Below, in pieces: positions 43,985 through 56,100 of a stretch of 64,000 nt of DNA; position 1 is the stretch's first letter, and every line of letters begins with the position of its first letter. Both the position numbers and the translations under genes were made by a program. The notes beneath the pieces are model-generated. The model was given only the letters and a program-made list of their open reading frames with translations, was not told the DNA's origin and searched no databases. Origin of the DNA: Sebastes aleutianus (Eukaryota; Chordata; Actinopteri; Perciformes; Sebastidae); contig CAKAKS010000013.1 of the NCBI GenBank assembly GCA_916700875.1, positions 8,976,117-9,040,116 on the forward strand. The letters run 5' to 3'.

Positions 43985-44800
43985 TAAAAAACGGTTTGTG
44001 CCAAAATTTAACTTTTTTTTTCATTAGAAAAGTAGTTAAATTATTTGAAATCAGTGCAACTAACAACATTTTTCATTATGAATGAAAATGAAGAGATTAA
44101 TCGTCACTAAATAGTGACGGTGACGTCTTTTTTTATCTGAACAACAGTCAATAATATTCCGTTTAATATCATAGAGGACTCAGAAAACCATATATATATA
44201 TTATATATATATATTATATATTTATTTATATATAAATAAATATATTTGTATTTATATATAATATATATATATTTATTATATATATATTATATATTTATTT
44301 ATATATAAATAAATATATATGTATTTATATATAATTTATATATTTATATATATATATTTATGTATATATATGTATATGTGGAGTCCTCTATGATATTAAA
44401 CGGAATATTTTATATATAATATATATAATATATTTATTATATATACTGTATATATACAGTATATATATTTGAGTAGCTGGAACTACTGAATTTTTGCTTA
44501 AATAATGATCACAAATATTCTGTTTTACATGTTTTAAAAGACAGTTTGTGCCAAAATTGTACTTTTTATTTTAGAAAAGTAGCCGATGTTGAGTTAAATT
44601 GAACAATTGTCATTATTAATGAAGAGATTAATCGTTAATGTTTATGAAATGTAAGAAAATAGAGAAGGTGACGTCTTTAAATTTTTTTATTTTTTTTTAT
44701 CCTACCAACAATAAAAAATATTCAGTTTAATATCATATAAATATTCACATTTGAGTAGCTGGAACTACTGAATTTTTGCTTTAAAAAATTATAAAAATGT
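43985..44800 (+). repeat. Local ~550-bp tandem duplication in the probable 3' UTR
   Basis: CGGTTTGTGCCAAAATTTAA (43,992) and CAGTTTGTGCCAAAATTGTA (44,541), GAAGAGATTAATCGT (44,090 and 44,620), GGTGACGTCTTT (44,119 and 44,667) and GAGTAGCTGGAACTACTGAA (44,471 and 44,753) occur in the same order. The first copy holds the palindrome listed next. Confidence 0.65.
44153..44409. repeat. Inverted repeat with perfect 29-bp arms and AT-rich loop
   Basis: Arm 44,153-44,181 (starting AATATTCCGTTTAATATC) is the exact reverse complement of 44,381-44,409. The 199-bp spacer is almost entirely TATA-type sequence that can pair with itself. It could be a palindromic mobile element or an expanded hairpin. Confidence 0.9.
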
Positions 44801-45589
44801 TCTGCCTAACGACTAATTGATAATAATGATAATAATCGATTCAAACCAGCTTCACGTTGATTTATTTTAAATCAACACGTGAGATTAAATCACTCCTCTT
44901 CCGTCTCTTTGAGGGTTTTTGAAGGTTGGAGGTTTCTGGAGGACGGCGATGATATTTCTAATATTTGTGTTGTATATTGATAATGTATTTGTGTTTACAC
45001 ATAACAACATGGGGCTCCCAAGAGTCTAAAAAATGTCTTAATTTAAAGTTGCACTAAATGTAGTTTTGCTGGGAAAAAAAGCGTCATTTTAGAATATTTA
45101 AGTTTTTTTTTAAAACACAGAAAATCCACCAATCTCAGCTTCGGTCCAGGGTTAATTACATATTTTAATAAGTATTATTTATTATATTACATGAGTTCTG
45201 CTGCCCTCTCTGGCTCTTTAAAAGACCTTTTTTTTGCAGTGAACGCTTCATTACCTCCGCTGCACATTCAGTTATAGAAGAAGAAAAACTATCAATAATC
45301 AATTATTATTTTTTTGAATTATTATTTTATTTACTGTTCTTCAACTTCACAATGACACATATATTGAAAGGACATACAAATAAAACAAAGTAAAAAAATC
45401 CCCAATATTCTCTCTGATTTGTAATTAATTTTCTGTATTTATTACTCGTATTTATTGATTTTAAAGGTGCTATTGATAACATTCAGCCACTAAATGTCAA
45501 ACGTCAGATATCCTCAGAGATAAACAAACATTTATTTTGGACCTGCCAAAATTTTTAAAAAGATTAATTCACAATCAAACTTTTTTTTT

Positions 45590-45720
45590 AATTCATTAAT
45601 TAATTTATTTTTTATTATTATTATTAATAATAATAATATTATTAATATTAATTAATTATTATTAATTAATTAATTAATTAATTAATTAATTAAATTTAAA
45701 TTAGATTTTTTTTTATTATT
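45590..45720. repeat. ATT/AATT simple repeats
   Basis: ATT units, then nine or more AATT tetranucleotides around 45,655-45,692, which are self-complementary. Part of the AT-rich 3' region of the ZNF827-like gene. Confidence 0.8.
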
Positions 45721-46208
45721 TGCCTACATAAAAATGTTATCAATAAAACCTTTAATTGTGATTATTATAAGCCTACAGTTACGCCTCCAATAGCTTCGTT
45801 AACAGCTTTGTAAAAATCAGAATAAAATTTGCACATTATAACAAATAAAAGTTTAATAAAATCACATATTTTTATTGTTTTTTTTCTTTTTGTGGTCTGT
45901 TAAAGATTAATATAACTTGTTAAATGATTAATAATAATTGATAATATTGCACATGTGCAGTGGAGGTTAATGATCCTTTCAAACCTGAAACACACAATGT
46001 ATTTTAATATTGAATGTTTCTCCAATCAATGGTGCTGAGAGCTGATTTCTGCCTGCTCGTATTTCATTTTTAAAGTTTTATTTCCGCACAAAAAGAAGCA
46101 TGAAATAATAAAAAAATAAAAAAAACTCCCGACCCTGTAGAGACTTTTATCATCTCCCTCTCTTACATTATATTATTTAAATGTATCCTGTTTGCTGCTG
46201 CAATGATC

Positions 46209-46214
46209 AATAAA
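46209..46214 (+). terminator. Candidate polyadenylation signal of the ZNF827-like gene
   Basis: AATAAA in the context ATGATCAATAAAGTTTGATTTCATCTG, followed by a T/GT-rich stretch. It would give a 3' UTR of about 3 kb. Other AATAAA hexamers occur earlier (for example near 45,380 and 45,847), so the true site is uncertain. Confidence 0.35.
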
Positions 46215-46239
46215 GTTTGATTTCATCTGACATCACACT

Positions 46240-47080
46240 TCGTCTTCACTCACATGTACTCACGAGTGCAGAGAGGGAGATCATGTTACAGAGCAATCTA
46301 ACCTGTTTACTGGTGCACAGATTGTACTCTGTACTGTGGTAGCAGTATAACACACTGGTACTACTATATAACACTAAAGAGTTCAGTATAATAATGGTAT
46401 ACAGATTTGCATCAGAGAGAGAGATTAGGAGGCGTTTTAGAAGAGAAATCAGGGATGAAGGTCACACACCACACTCACCAAACGAGTGGGAGGATAAGTG
46501 TCAATCGCCATGGGTCCTGTCCCCTCCTCTGCGGTTGCCACGGTAACCTAGCATGTTGTAGGTCTCCATGGTGGCGAGCAGGAGGTCCGCGCATTGGCAG
46601 CGAATCATCAGGCAGCGTGAAAAAAAAAAGAAAAACATGCACTCACACTCACAATAAAGGTCATTATTAGATTTTGGTGAATGGTATTAGAGGGGAGGAG
46701 GAGAGAGGAGGTGAAAGAGGAGGAGGTAAAGAAAGAAAAGAGGAGGAGGAGGAGACGATCGCTTTCTTTCTTCTCTTGGTTTTGAGGTCAGAGGTCAAGG
46801 CCTGGAGGAGAAAAGAGACGTGCACTTCAGTTAAAGGGACAGTTAGTCAGTATTCAATGTTCAATATCCTTATGGAGGCAAACATATACAATATAATATA
46901 CATAAATACTATGTACAGTATTAAAAAATTAATAGTTTGGACTTTTATTTGCTTTCTTGCCGAGAGTTAGACGATCAGATCGATACCACTCTTATGCAAG
47001 ACCGCAACTTATTTTTACACTTTGTGTACGGATTAAGCAAACAAGATATAACTTGTTAATTAGAGAGCTTTAAAGGTGCT
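46240..47080. other. No gene recognised (46.2-47.1 kb)
   Basis: Includes a purine-rich patch (46,685-46,760, AGGAGG words). The ORFs here lack recognisable similarity. Confidence 0.5.
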
Positions 47081-47089
47081 AGTAGGTGG

Positions 47090-47250
47090 ATTTTGTTGCC
47101 TTTGGACAGAGCCGAGCTAGCTGTTTCCCTCTGTTTCCAGTCTTTATGCTAAGCTAAGCTAACCAGCTGGCTGTTTTAATTAACGTAGGACATGAGAGTT
47201 GTATCAATCTTCTCATCTATTTCCCAAACTATTCCTTTAAAAGATAACTG
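47090..47250 (+). repeat. Fish interspersed repeat fragment
   Basis: GCTAGCTGTTTCCCTCTGTT, CCAGTCTTTATGCTAAGCTA and GTATCAATCTTCTCATCT, a phrase order I recall from many teleost intergenic regions. Confidence 0.55.
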
Positions 47251-47254
47251 AGTG

Positions 47255-48060
47255 CTAATATGCGGATAAAAAATGCTAACATCAACATGCTAACATGCTC
47301 AAAATGGAAATGCTTACACGCTGATGTTTACCATGTTTACCATCTTATTTTGGTGTGTTAGCGTGCCAACATTTGCTGATTAGCACTTGATGGGAAAGTC
47401 ATTAGTTCTGCAGTTATAGAGCGCTACAGGAATGAGTCTTAAAACCCGGTAACGAGTTAGCATTTTAGCACTTCCGGTTCCCTCGTCTGGATGTCAATGG
47501 GTTTTTATTTAGATGTCTGAAATAAGGTCTGTGGTTAAAACAAGCTGAAGAGATTTTAACGTTTTGTTCTACGACATAAAATACGTCAGTAAATATCCCA
47601 CTTGCGAATTTTGAAGTTTTCTACATGTCTTAAAAAAGGCGGTTGCTAACAAGTGACTAAATGAGACGCTGGTGATGCTAACTTCCTGGTTGGCCTACAA
47701 AAAGACGTCATCCCTGGAGCACTCAAAGTGTTTAAAATCGCAATAAGATCGTATCGTGACTTAAGTATCGAGATAATATCGTATTGTTGGGCCGCTCCTA
47801 CCATATTCACTTGCTTAGTTAGCACACTAACATTTGCTAATCCATCCAATAGTTGTTGAGATATTTCACTGAAAACCACCAATGTTGACCTCATGGTGGC
47901 GCTAGATGGGAAAGTCAGAGGATAACCAAAATTATTACAATTCATTTTGAGGGCGACGTGAATGGTTATTCCCAATTTCATGGCAATCTATTCAATATTT
48001 GTTGAGATATTTCAGTCTGTGGACCAACCGACTAACATTAACATCCAACACAAAGCTCAA
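47255..48060 (+). repeat. GCTAACATG-type fish repeat, interrupted copy
   Basis: Left part 47,255-47,400 (AACATGCTAACATGCTCAAA) and right part 47,810-48,060 (CCATCCAATAGTTGTTGAG, CTCATGGTGGCGCTAGATGG, TTTCATGGCAATCTATTC). They are separated by ~400 bp of other sequence that looks like a later insertion. Confidence 0.6.
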
Positions 48061-48352
48061 ACAGTTAAAGATGTGGCGCCCCCTGCTGGTGCTGGGGCAG
48101 CTGAAGCATCTTCATCTATATAATGAATAGAAGTCCATGAGATGAAGAACAGAGGGTGAACATTAGTGTTAGCCAACACCCAACCTCTTTCTCTTTTTGC
48201 CTCTTAGCGCTCTGCAGGACTGAAAATCAATAAGTGCTGTGTGACAGGAAGAGATGGAGGAACCACAGAGGGATGGAAACAGGAGAGAGAGGGAGGAAGA
48301 GCAGAGATGGATGGTGGAAGAAGGAGGAAGGATTCATGGTAGAGAAACAAAG

Positions 48353-48565
48353 TATTTATTAAAGGAATGTACTTAAGTAAAAGTACTTAAATACAAAAAA
48401 AATGCCCCATGAAAGCATTAAATAATCAGCATTTTTGCATGAAAAAAAATATTTTTATTTTAATATTAAATCTTATATTTATATAAAATATTTTTAATTA
48501 TATGTTTGTTTTATTTCCCCCTTCCACAGCAGCTAACTGCATATTTAGGCTGGTATTTTTTTAAA

Positions 48566-48603
<38 letters not shown>

Positions 48604-48736
48604 CATTATTATTTTATACAATATATCGATTACATTATTTTGTGTGGTATCTGTGGAGAGCTAAGGGAAAGGTTTATCTTAATTTCCAGCAAATACAAAA
48701 TACTCAAGTTAACAGGTTAACCTGCAAAAACACCAC

Positions 48737-48797
<61 letters not shown>

Positions 48798-49244
48798 TAA
48801 TAATAATAATTCAATACTTTATTTGGAAAGTTTAATACAGTAGTTACACAAAGATGTACAGATTTTTCATAACAAAAAATCAGGAAATCTGAAATAAATA
48901 TATAACAAATAAATAAATAAATAATAATAAAATAATATTTTATTTATTTTTATTTTATTTATTTCTAATTACCAAAGTATCAAATAATATGAGTACTTCC
49001 ATACAATTTTCTCTTCTTCTGCACCTTTTGTTTTTCATGAGAGCCTGTTTCCGTTTCCCCTAACGTGGTGCAGCTTGATGCAGTCCACAGTGGGAGGTGT
49101 CCTCTTGTGTTTTTTCCACACTGTTTTTTTTCCACCCTCTGATCCACCACGTGGAGCACAGGATTTCGTGGGATTTTCCCCCACATGTGACACTCTGACA
49201 CAAATAATAATAAATAATATAAAATAAATTTCTGTATAAAATAC

Positions 49245-49275
<31 letters not shown>

Positions 49276-49300
49276 GATATATATATATATATATTATTTT
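48353..49300. repeat. Dispersed repeat with ATT/AAT arrays, copy 1
   Basis: Shares TTCCACAGCAGCTAACTGCA and TATTTAGGCTGG with copies at 50,620-51,110 and 52,500-52,760. (TTA)n at 48,547-48,610 and (AAT)n at 48,738-48,812 are complementary. A (TA)n run lies at 49,248-49,292. Confidence 0.65.
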
Positions 49301-49679
49301 ATTTTATTTAGACTTTTAGTTTGTTATTTAAAATAATTTATCTATATATAAATTATTTTTAAATAACACAGTGGCACAGAAATCCAACCGTATTCCTCCA
49401 AATACTGCACTTTTTGAGTGGAAAAACGAATCTTTCAATTAAGAGCTGATAATCAGGGAATTAAGACATGTGTTATACTGTTATTTATTTTTTAGTATAG
49501 TTCTGGTTGAGCTTATGCTTCAATTTATGTTGATGGCCTTAGTTTATAATTACATCATATTCATATGAAAATAACAAAGCTGCATTTTTTGTTTGCACTA
49601 ATTACTGTAGGAGAGCAATTCTTTCAATTAAGATTTATATACATATACACACATTTATTTTATTTAGACTTTTACTTTG

Positions 49680-50144
49680 TTGAAAAACCGGAAACGCTAT
49701 GACGCGGTCCTGCTAACTTAACGCCGTAGAAGAAGAAGGGGCGTGTGGTGGTGCTAGCTGTTAGCTGAAGTTGACTCCACTACTTTCACTTTCTGTCGGT
49801 CAGACTCAGGGAGGAGCAGGACTTCACGGAAAACGAAACTTAGACGCTGTCATTTCCCGGAAGTCGTAGATGTAGATATTTAACACTCTTCGGCGCCGAT
49901 ATTGACAACTTTTATTAAAACATTTAACCGTTTAAAAACGTTAAAAACAGCGTTAGTTTCACCAGCTAGCTTTAGCATCCGCTGCCACGGCCTATAGAAG
50001 GAGGCTGGGTCTATGGTCTACAGCGCATGCGCAGTGTAACTCGATTTCAGCCCAGATTCTACTGCACATGCGTACTACCCCTCCGCAGCTATGACGCGCG
50101 TCGCAACCCTCCTTCAATAGGCCGCGCCTCCGCTGCCAGCAGCA
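49680..50144 (+). promoter_or_regulatory. Probable otud4 CpG promoter and 5' UTR
   Basis: CpG-rich stretch in otherwise AT-rich DNA, directly before the otud4 ATG. It contains TGACGCGG (49,699) and TGACGCGCG (50,093), which are CRE/ATF-like, and the NRF1 site listed separately. The start of transcription cannot be fixed from sequence alone. Confidence 0.55.
50023..50033 (+). promoter_or_regulatory. NRF1 palindrome upstream of otud4
   Basis: GCGCATGCGCA is a perfect match to the NRF1 consensus, about 110 bp upstream of the otud4 ATG. A weaker relative, CACATGCGTA, lies at about 50,064-50,073. The surrounding 49.68-50.14 kb has many CpG dinucleotides and no TATA box near the ATG. This is the usual architecture of a housekeeping promoter. 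Confidence 0.65.
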
Positions 50145-53100
50145 ATGGAGGGCGACGGCAGCATGCATAGCTCCGAGGAGAGAGGAGCAGAGAGATCGAT
50201 GGATGAATACCTCAAATCAATAGGTCTGCATCGGAAGAAGATCGCCAAGGACGGCTCGTGTTTGTTCCGGGCTGTCGCCGAGCAGGTAGGAAGATACACC
50301 TGGTAGAAAAAGGCGATGCAACTTAGTAGAAACAGCTAAACTAGCATGCAGAGCTCAGGTGGAACAGCTGGGCTTGGTCTGTTTGGTCTGTTTGTTGTGC
50401 TTCGTGCAGGTTTATGCAGGCTGCAACTGAGTGTTAATGTGAGCCGAATAAGAGTTAGCATCAGTAGCGAGGTTGTCAGCACAGTTTAAAGGCTAATTGT
50501 AAACATTTATAAACTTTACACTTTAATACACTTAAAATGATAAGTTTTCTCAATGGAGTTCTGAATGTGATGCAGATAAAGTAGTGAGGTTTTCAGCACA
50601 GTTCAACATATTATTAAATATATTTTTTTTAAATATTTTTACTATATGTTTTTGTTTTCCCCTTCCACAGCAGCTCACTGCATATTTAGGCTGGCTTTTT
50701 TAAATTTTTTATTATTATTATGATTATTATTTTATACAATATATCGAGTACGGTATTTTGTGTGATATCTGTGGAGACCTTAGGGAAAGAGGTCAGGTTA
50801 ACCTGCAAAAATACCACAGAATAATAATAATAATAATAATAATAAAATTTAAATAAAAAAAACAATATATTTAGATAGTTTAATACAGTAGTTACACAAA
50901 GTAGATGTTCAGATTTTTCATTACAAAAAATTCAGGAAATCAGAAAGTAAATAAATATATAACATAAATAAATAATAATGAAATAATATTATATTAATTT
51001 ATATTATAATTTTATTCTATTTATTTATAATTAACAAATTACCAAATGATATCAGTATTTCCACACAAGTTCTCTTCTTTTGCACCATTTTTAAAAAAAA
51101 TATTATTTATTTATTTAACAGCTAACCGTAAACATTTATAAACTTTACACTTTAATACGCTTAAAATTGTAAGTTTTCTCAATGGAGTTCTGAATGTGAT
51201 GCAGATAAAGTGGTTCAGACAGCGAGTACAAGTTTTTAAAAACTCCGTAATCATCATGGCAGTTATATATTTTCATATTTTATTGTTTGCATATTAACAG
51301 TGTGCTGTCCCCCCGTCTAGGTGCTGCATTGCCAAAGCCTTCATACTCAAGTTCGGGCCAAGTGTGTGGAGTTCCTGAAGGAGAACAGAGAGAGCTATGA
51401 GGCGGTAAGTTCACTGTCTGACTGACACCAGAAAACACAATCAAAACCTCCCCAGCTGTCATTAAAGTATTTGGATTGGAGAGCGTTGTTTTGTCCCTCC
51501 AGTGTCTATGAAGTAATCATTGTAGTTTTTTAGTCTGAAGTGGGATGTGAAGTACACATATCCATGTCACAGTCATCCTTGCATTTGGACGACATATTTA
51601 TCAATAATTTAAGTGAATCTTGCCCACTCAAATCCTCCCTGAGATGTTATGTGGCTGGATATGAAAAATATATATAATATATAAAAAAATATAAAATTTT
51701 TTTTCGCTTTATTTAAATATTATCTCCATGGAAAATCATGCCGAAATAAATGCATAAATAAAAAATAAATGCAAAAATAAATATATACATTTAGAGATTA
51801 ATATAAATAAATATACAATAAATAAAAAATAAATGCAAAAATAATTAAAAACTAAATACAAAAATTAATAAATACATTTCACGGTTAATCAAAATTAAAA
51901 CAAAAATACATATATTTAAAAACAAATTTTAAAAATAAATAAATAGAAAATTAATGCAAAAATAAAAAAATAATTTAAAAATATAATAAACATATATACA
52001 TAAATAAAAAAGGGAAAATTAATCAGAAGAGTAAATAAATAAGTGAATTAATACAAAGATAAATAAATAAAGAAGCAAATTAAAACAAATATCAATTTTC
52101 ATCAATTAATTAATGGCTACATTTATTTTTAATATTATTTTTGCTTCATTTAATGATTTATTTATCGAGTCATTTTTTATTTTTATTTTTTATTTTGGCA
52201 GGTTCTGTCCTCTCTCACCAAGTTCCTTTGAATCTGAATATAATGTATAGAAATAATAATAAACAACATATATTTAGGTTTTGGACTGTTGGACAAACAA
52301 GCCAGACAATTTAAAGACGCCACTTTGGTAAAGAAAATAATTGTTAGTTACAGCTCTAAAGGTATTTCATGTTTTGTTTTTTTAACTAAACAAATATACT
52401 GTGATTTTTAAAATATACTTTTAAAAATGTTTTGGTTGGTAATTATTTTGTAAGTATCAGAAGTAACAGTACTTAATGCAGACCTTGTGGGTGAGTTTAT
52501 TTAATATACAACCATAAAACCATGACATTTGGCATTTTTGCCTGATAAAATATATTTAAATTTTAATATTAGATTTTATATTTATTTATTTTTTTAATTA
52601 TGTTTGTGATTTTCCTCTTCCACAGCAGCTAACTGCATATTTAGGCTGGTATGATTTTTTTTTTTTTTTTTTACAATATTTTGGCTACAGTATTTTGTGT
52701 GATATCTGTGCAGAGCTTAGAGAAAGATTTATCTTATAACCAACAAATCAAAGGGCCTCTTAGTGACAGCAGCAGTATATTTATGCTTCCCTCTGTGAAT
52801 CAGCAGTGACACAAGCAACAAAAAGTGAGATTCAAATGTTGCTGTGAGCTGTGATTGATCGTTGATCAGAGATAAATGTAAAAGTCCTAAATGCTGCCGT
52901 CACTGTGGGGTGAGACGGCAGGTTTCTTCTGTGTTTCTCGGTTTCATAACTGAGGTTGAGAGTGAACTGAAAGTAAAAGCTGTTTCTGTTTTTTATGACG
53001 GTGATATTTTATGACCGCCTCGCTCTACAAGACAGCTTTCCTACATCTCCCAGAATGCCGTTCATCTCTGCATATTACAAAGCAGGGTGTTGCCTTCAGT

Positions 53101-56100
53101 CAGATCTCAGAGTTCAGTTGGATAAATGTGACTCACAGGCCGACTAGTTTTAAGACATGAGGTGTGTTTGTGCGTCATGTCACTGCATTGCATTCTTGTC
53201 TCTTTGCTTCTTCTCCAATACATTTAATCTCTCCTTGTATGACTGTTAAATATCTTTCTTTCACTTTGACGCCAAAAACGGAAGTTTACTAATTGAATAA
53301 TCGATGCAGCTCTACTGTTAACACACGTGATCAGTTTATTAAAAAGTAATACGTTGAAATAAATAAAAAGCATGAATTCTTTCGGTGTTTTTACTGAACT
53401 GTGTCTCTGAAGATGTAAAGTGGCGTTACGTGAGGCGAACGTCACATGACGACTTGTTAAGGACGAAGCTGGGCTTTAAAATAATAACTTGTGTTTCCTG
53501 TCTTGCAGTTTATTGAAGGTGACTTTGAGGAATATCTGTTCAAGCTTCAGGACCCGCAGGTAACACAATTAGTGATTTGGTGAAGACAGATCATTGTTGT
53601 CGATGCAGCGTTAAAAGTTTAAATGTCGCTCTCTGTTTTTCAGCAATGGGTGGGAGAGGTGGAGATCAACGCGCTGGCCGTCATGTACAAGTAAGACTCG
53701 TCTAAAATATGCTTTAAAGAAATGGTGGTTTTCTTCTGTGGTTTGACGTGTTTCACATGAAACAGGATGTCGAGGCGTCGCTGAACATCAGATGTTCACA
53801 CAATAAAGTCTGACCCTGTTCTTGGAAATAATTGTGATTTTTTTTCAATCATAAATGTGAAGAATGTGTTTCTTCACTCCGTCATGTTTCAAGCTGAGTT
53901 TAAAGTATTTCTCTCTCTCTCTGTCTTTGTGTAGGAGAGATTTTCTGATCTTCCAGGAAGCCGGCAAACCGGCCGTCAACATCACCGACAACAACTTCAA
54001 GGACAAGGTGAGGCTTTAACCTTTTCTCTCTTTCTGTTCAGCTGCATGTTGTTTTTATTTTTATATTTCCACTCAAACTTTTTTTAAAGATGCTGCAAAT
54101 GTCCGGCTGAGTTTTGTTAGAAACATCTATAAATAATGGCGTTAACTAATTACCAGTTTATTAGGTACACCTTACCCAATCAAAAATAATACACCTGCAA
54201 TTAAGGCTGCAAATAACAATTATTTTCATTATCTTTTGGTCTATAAAATAAAAATAAAGTTGAGTTTAATTGCTCTTGTATAGTTTCTAATTTGATTTCT
54301 ATTCTTATTTTATAGACTTAATTATTTATTTTTCTGTTTTGATCTGTGCTTATTTCTGTTCTTGTCTTGGTGCCACGTCTGAATCTTCACTCTGGGGATT
54401 AATTAAGTTTTGTCTTTTTTTTGTAAATATTTGTTTTATTGAAAGATGCTCAATTTGCAGTGAATTACAAAACGTAAGATACATAAGCATTTATATTAGT
54501 ACATGAGAAAATATATCTAATAGAACGGAAAAGGAAAAATACACGTTATGTATGCAGATACACGCCAATGCATTTGTAGAAAAAAGTTAATTATAAACAT
54601 AATGATGCATCAACTTAAATATATATATATAAAATATAATATAATATAACATATTACTAATAATAAACCTAACCTGTAGTAAAGGAGAACATTAAATATA
54701 AATAAATTCAATTAAAATGCAGTAGATGACTGAATAAATACACACATATAATAAATAAAATAAATAAAATAAATAAAATAAATAAAATAAAATAAAATAA
54801 AATAAATAAATAAAAATAAATAAAATAAAATGTAATTAAAAAAATATGCACACATAAATAAATAAAGAAAATAGTGAAAAATGGGCTGAAAAAAGCAGCA
54901 AATCCTCAAATTTCAGAAGCTGGAACGAGTCAATTTTGGTCATTTTTGCTTAAAACGTGACTAAAACGATCATCAACTCAGAATTGTTACTGATTCATTT
55001 TCTGTTCAGTTGTTTCAGTTTTACCTGCAATAAATTCTATCATTTGATGCTTATAATGTGCAGTTTTTGTTGTCATTTTGAGGCATGTAATTATAGAGAT
55101 GTGTTATATTTTATATTCTGAGGACAAAATAAATGTTTGGACACATTTCGATCGTTAAGTTTGACACATCTTTTAACCGGTGGATTTAGTAAATGAGCAG
55201 AAACTCGTTCACACTGATCTTTAAAGTCTCTTAACAACGTTTTGTTTTTCTTCTCTCTCAGGTGCAGCTGTGTTTCCTGAACGGGAATCACTACGACAGC
55301 GTTTATCCCATCAGCCGCGTTAAGAGTGCCGCTCTCTGCCAGTGTGAGTGTTTGAGATTAAATGTATGATTATATTTATTACTGTAAATCAATAAACAAC
55401 AAAACAATGACAGATGTTGTCCAGAAACCCTCACAGGTACTGCATTTAGCATAAAAACATCTGCTGCGATAACATTTCTGAGGAGTAACATGTTGGTATT
55501 ATAGAGTAGAATAGATGTCAGGAAGTCAGATACAGGATGTTCATGTATGTAGTGTTTGTCTCCTGACTGTGATTCCTCCTCCGTCAGCCATCCTGTACGA
55601 GCTGCTGTACGACGGCGTGTTTAACGCGGACCGCAGCTCTCTGGGTCCGTGCCAGCGGATCGCCCGAGCTTCTGACCTCCTGAGTGACGACAACATGAAC
55701 GTCTGCGTCAGCAGCGACGAGTCCGACCTGGAGGCCGGCGACGCGCTTTGGTAGGAAACGTCTTTACTTTGATTGATTACAGTAACTTTCAGTACGGTTT
55801 GAATGCAGGATGTAGTGGAGGATTACCGCAGTGTGGTATTAGTACTTTTACTTAAAGGGACTGTTTGTAACTTCTTACTCGTATAAATCATTGCTGGTCG
55901 GTGTCCCATGGTCGCTCACGTGTGGCTACGCTGTTCAGACTCAGACTCCAACACAAACTCCAGTGAAGCACCAAAACCTCTTGGTTGTATCTAGTGAAGC
56001 TCGTCTGTTAAACAGTGTTGGCCGCGGTCGGAGGACGCGGGGGAGACCGTAGCTTTGGTCTCCAGGACCGGAGTCTCTGCTGTACTCTGCTCCTCTGCCT

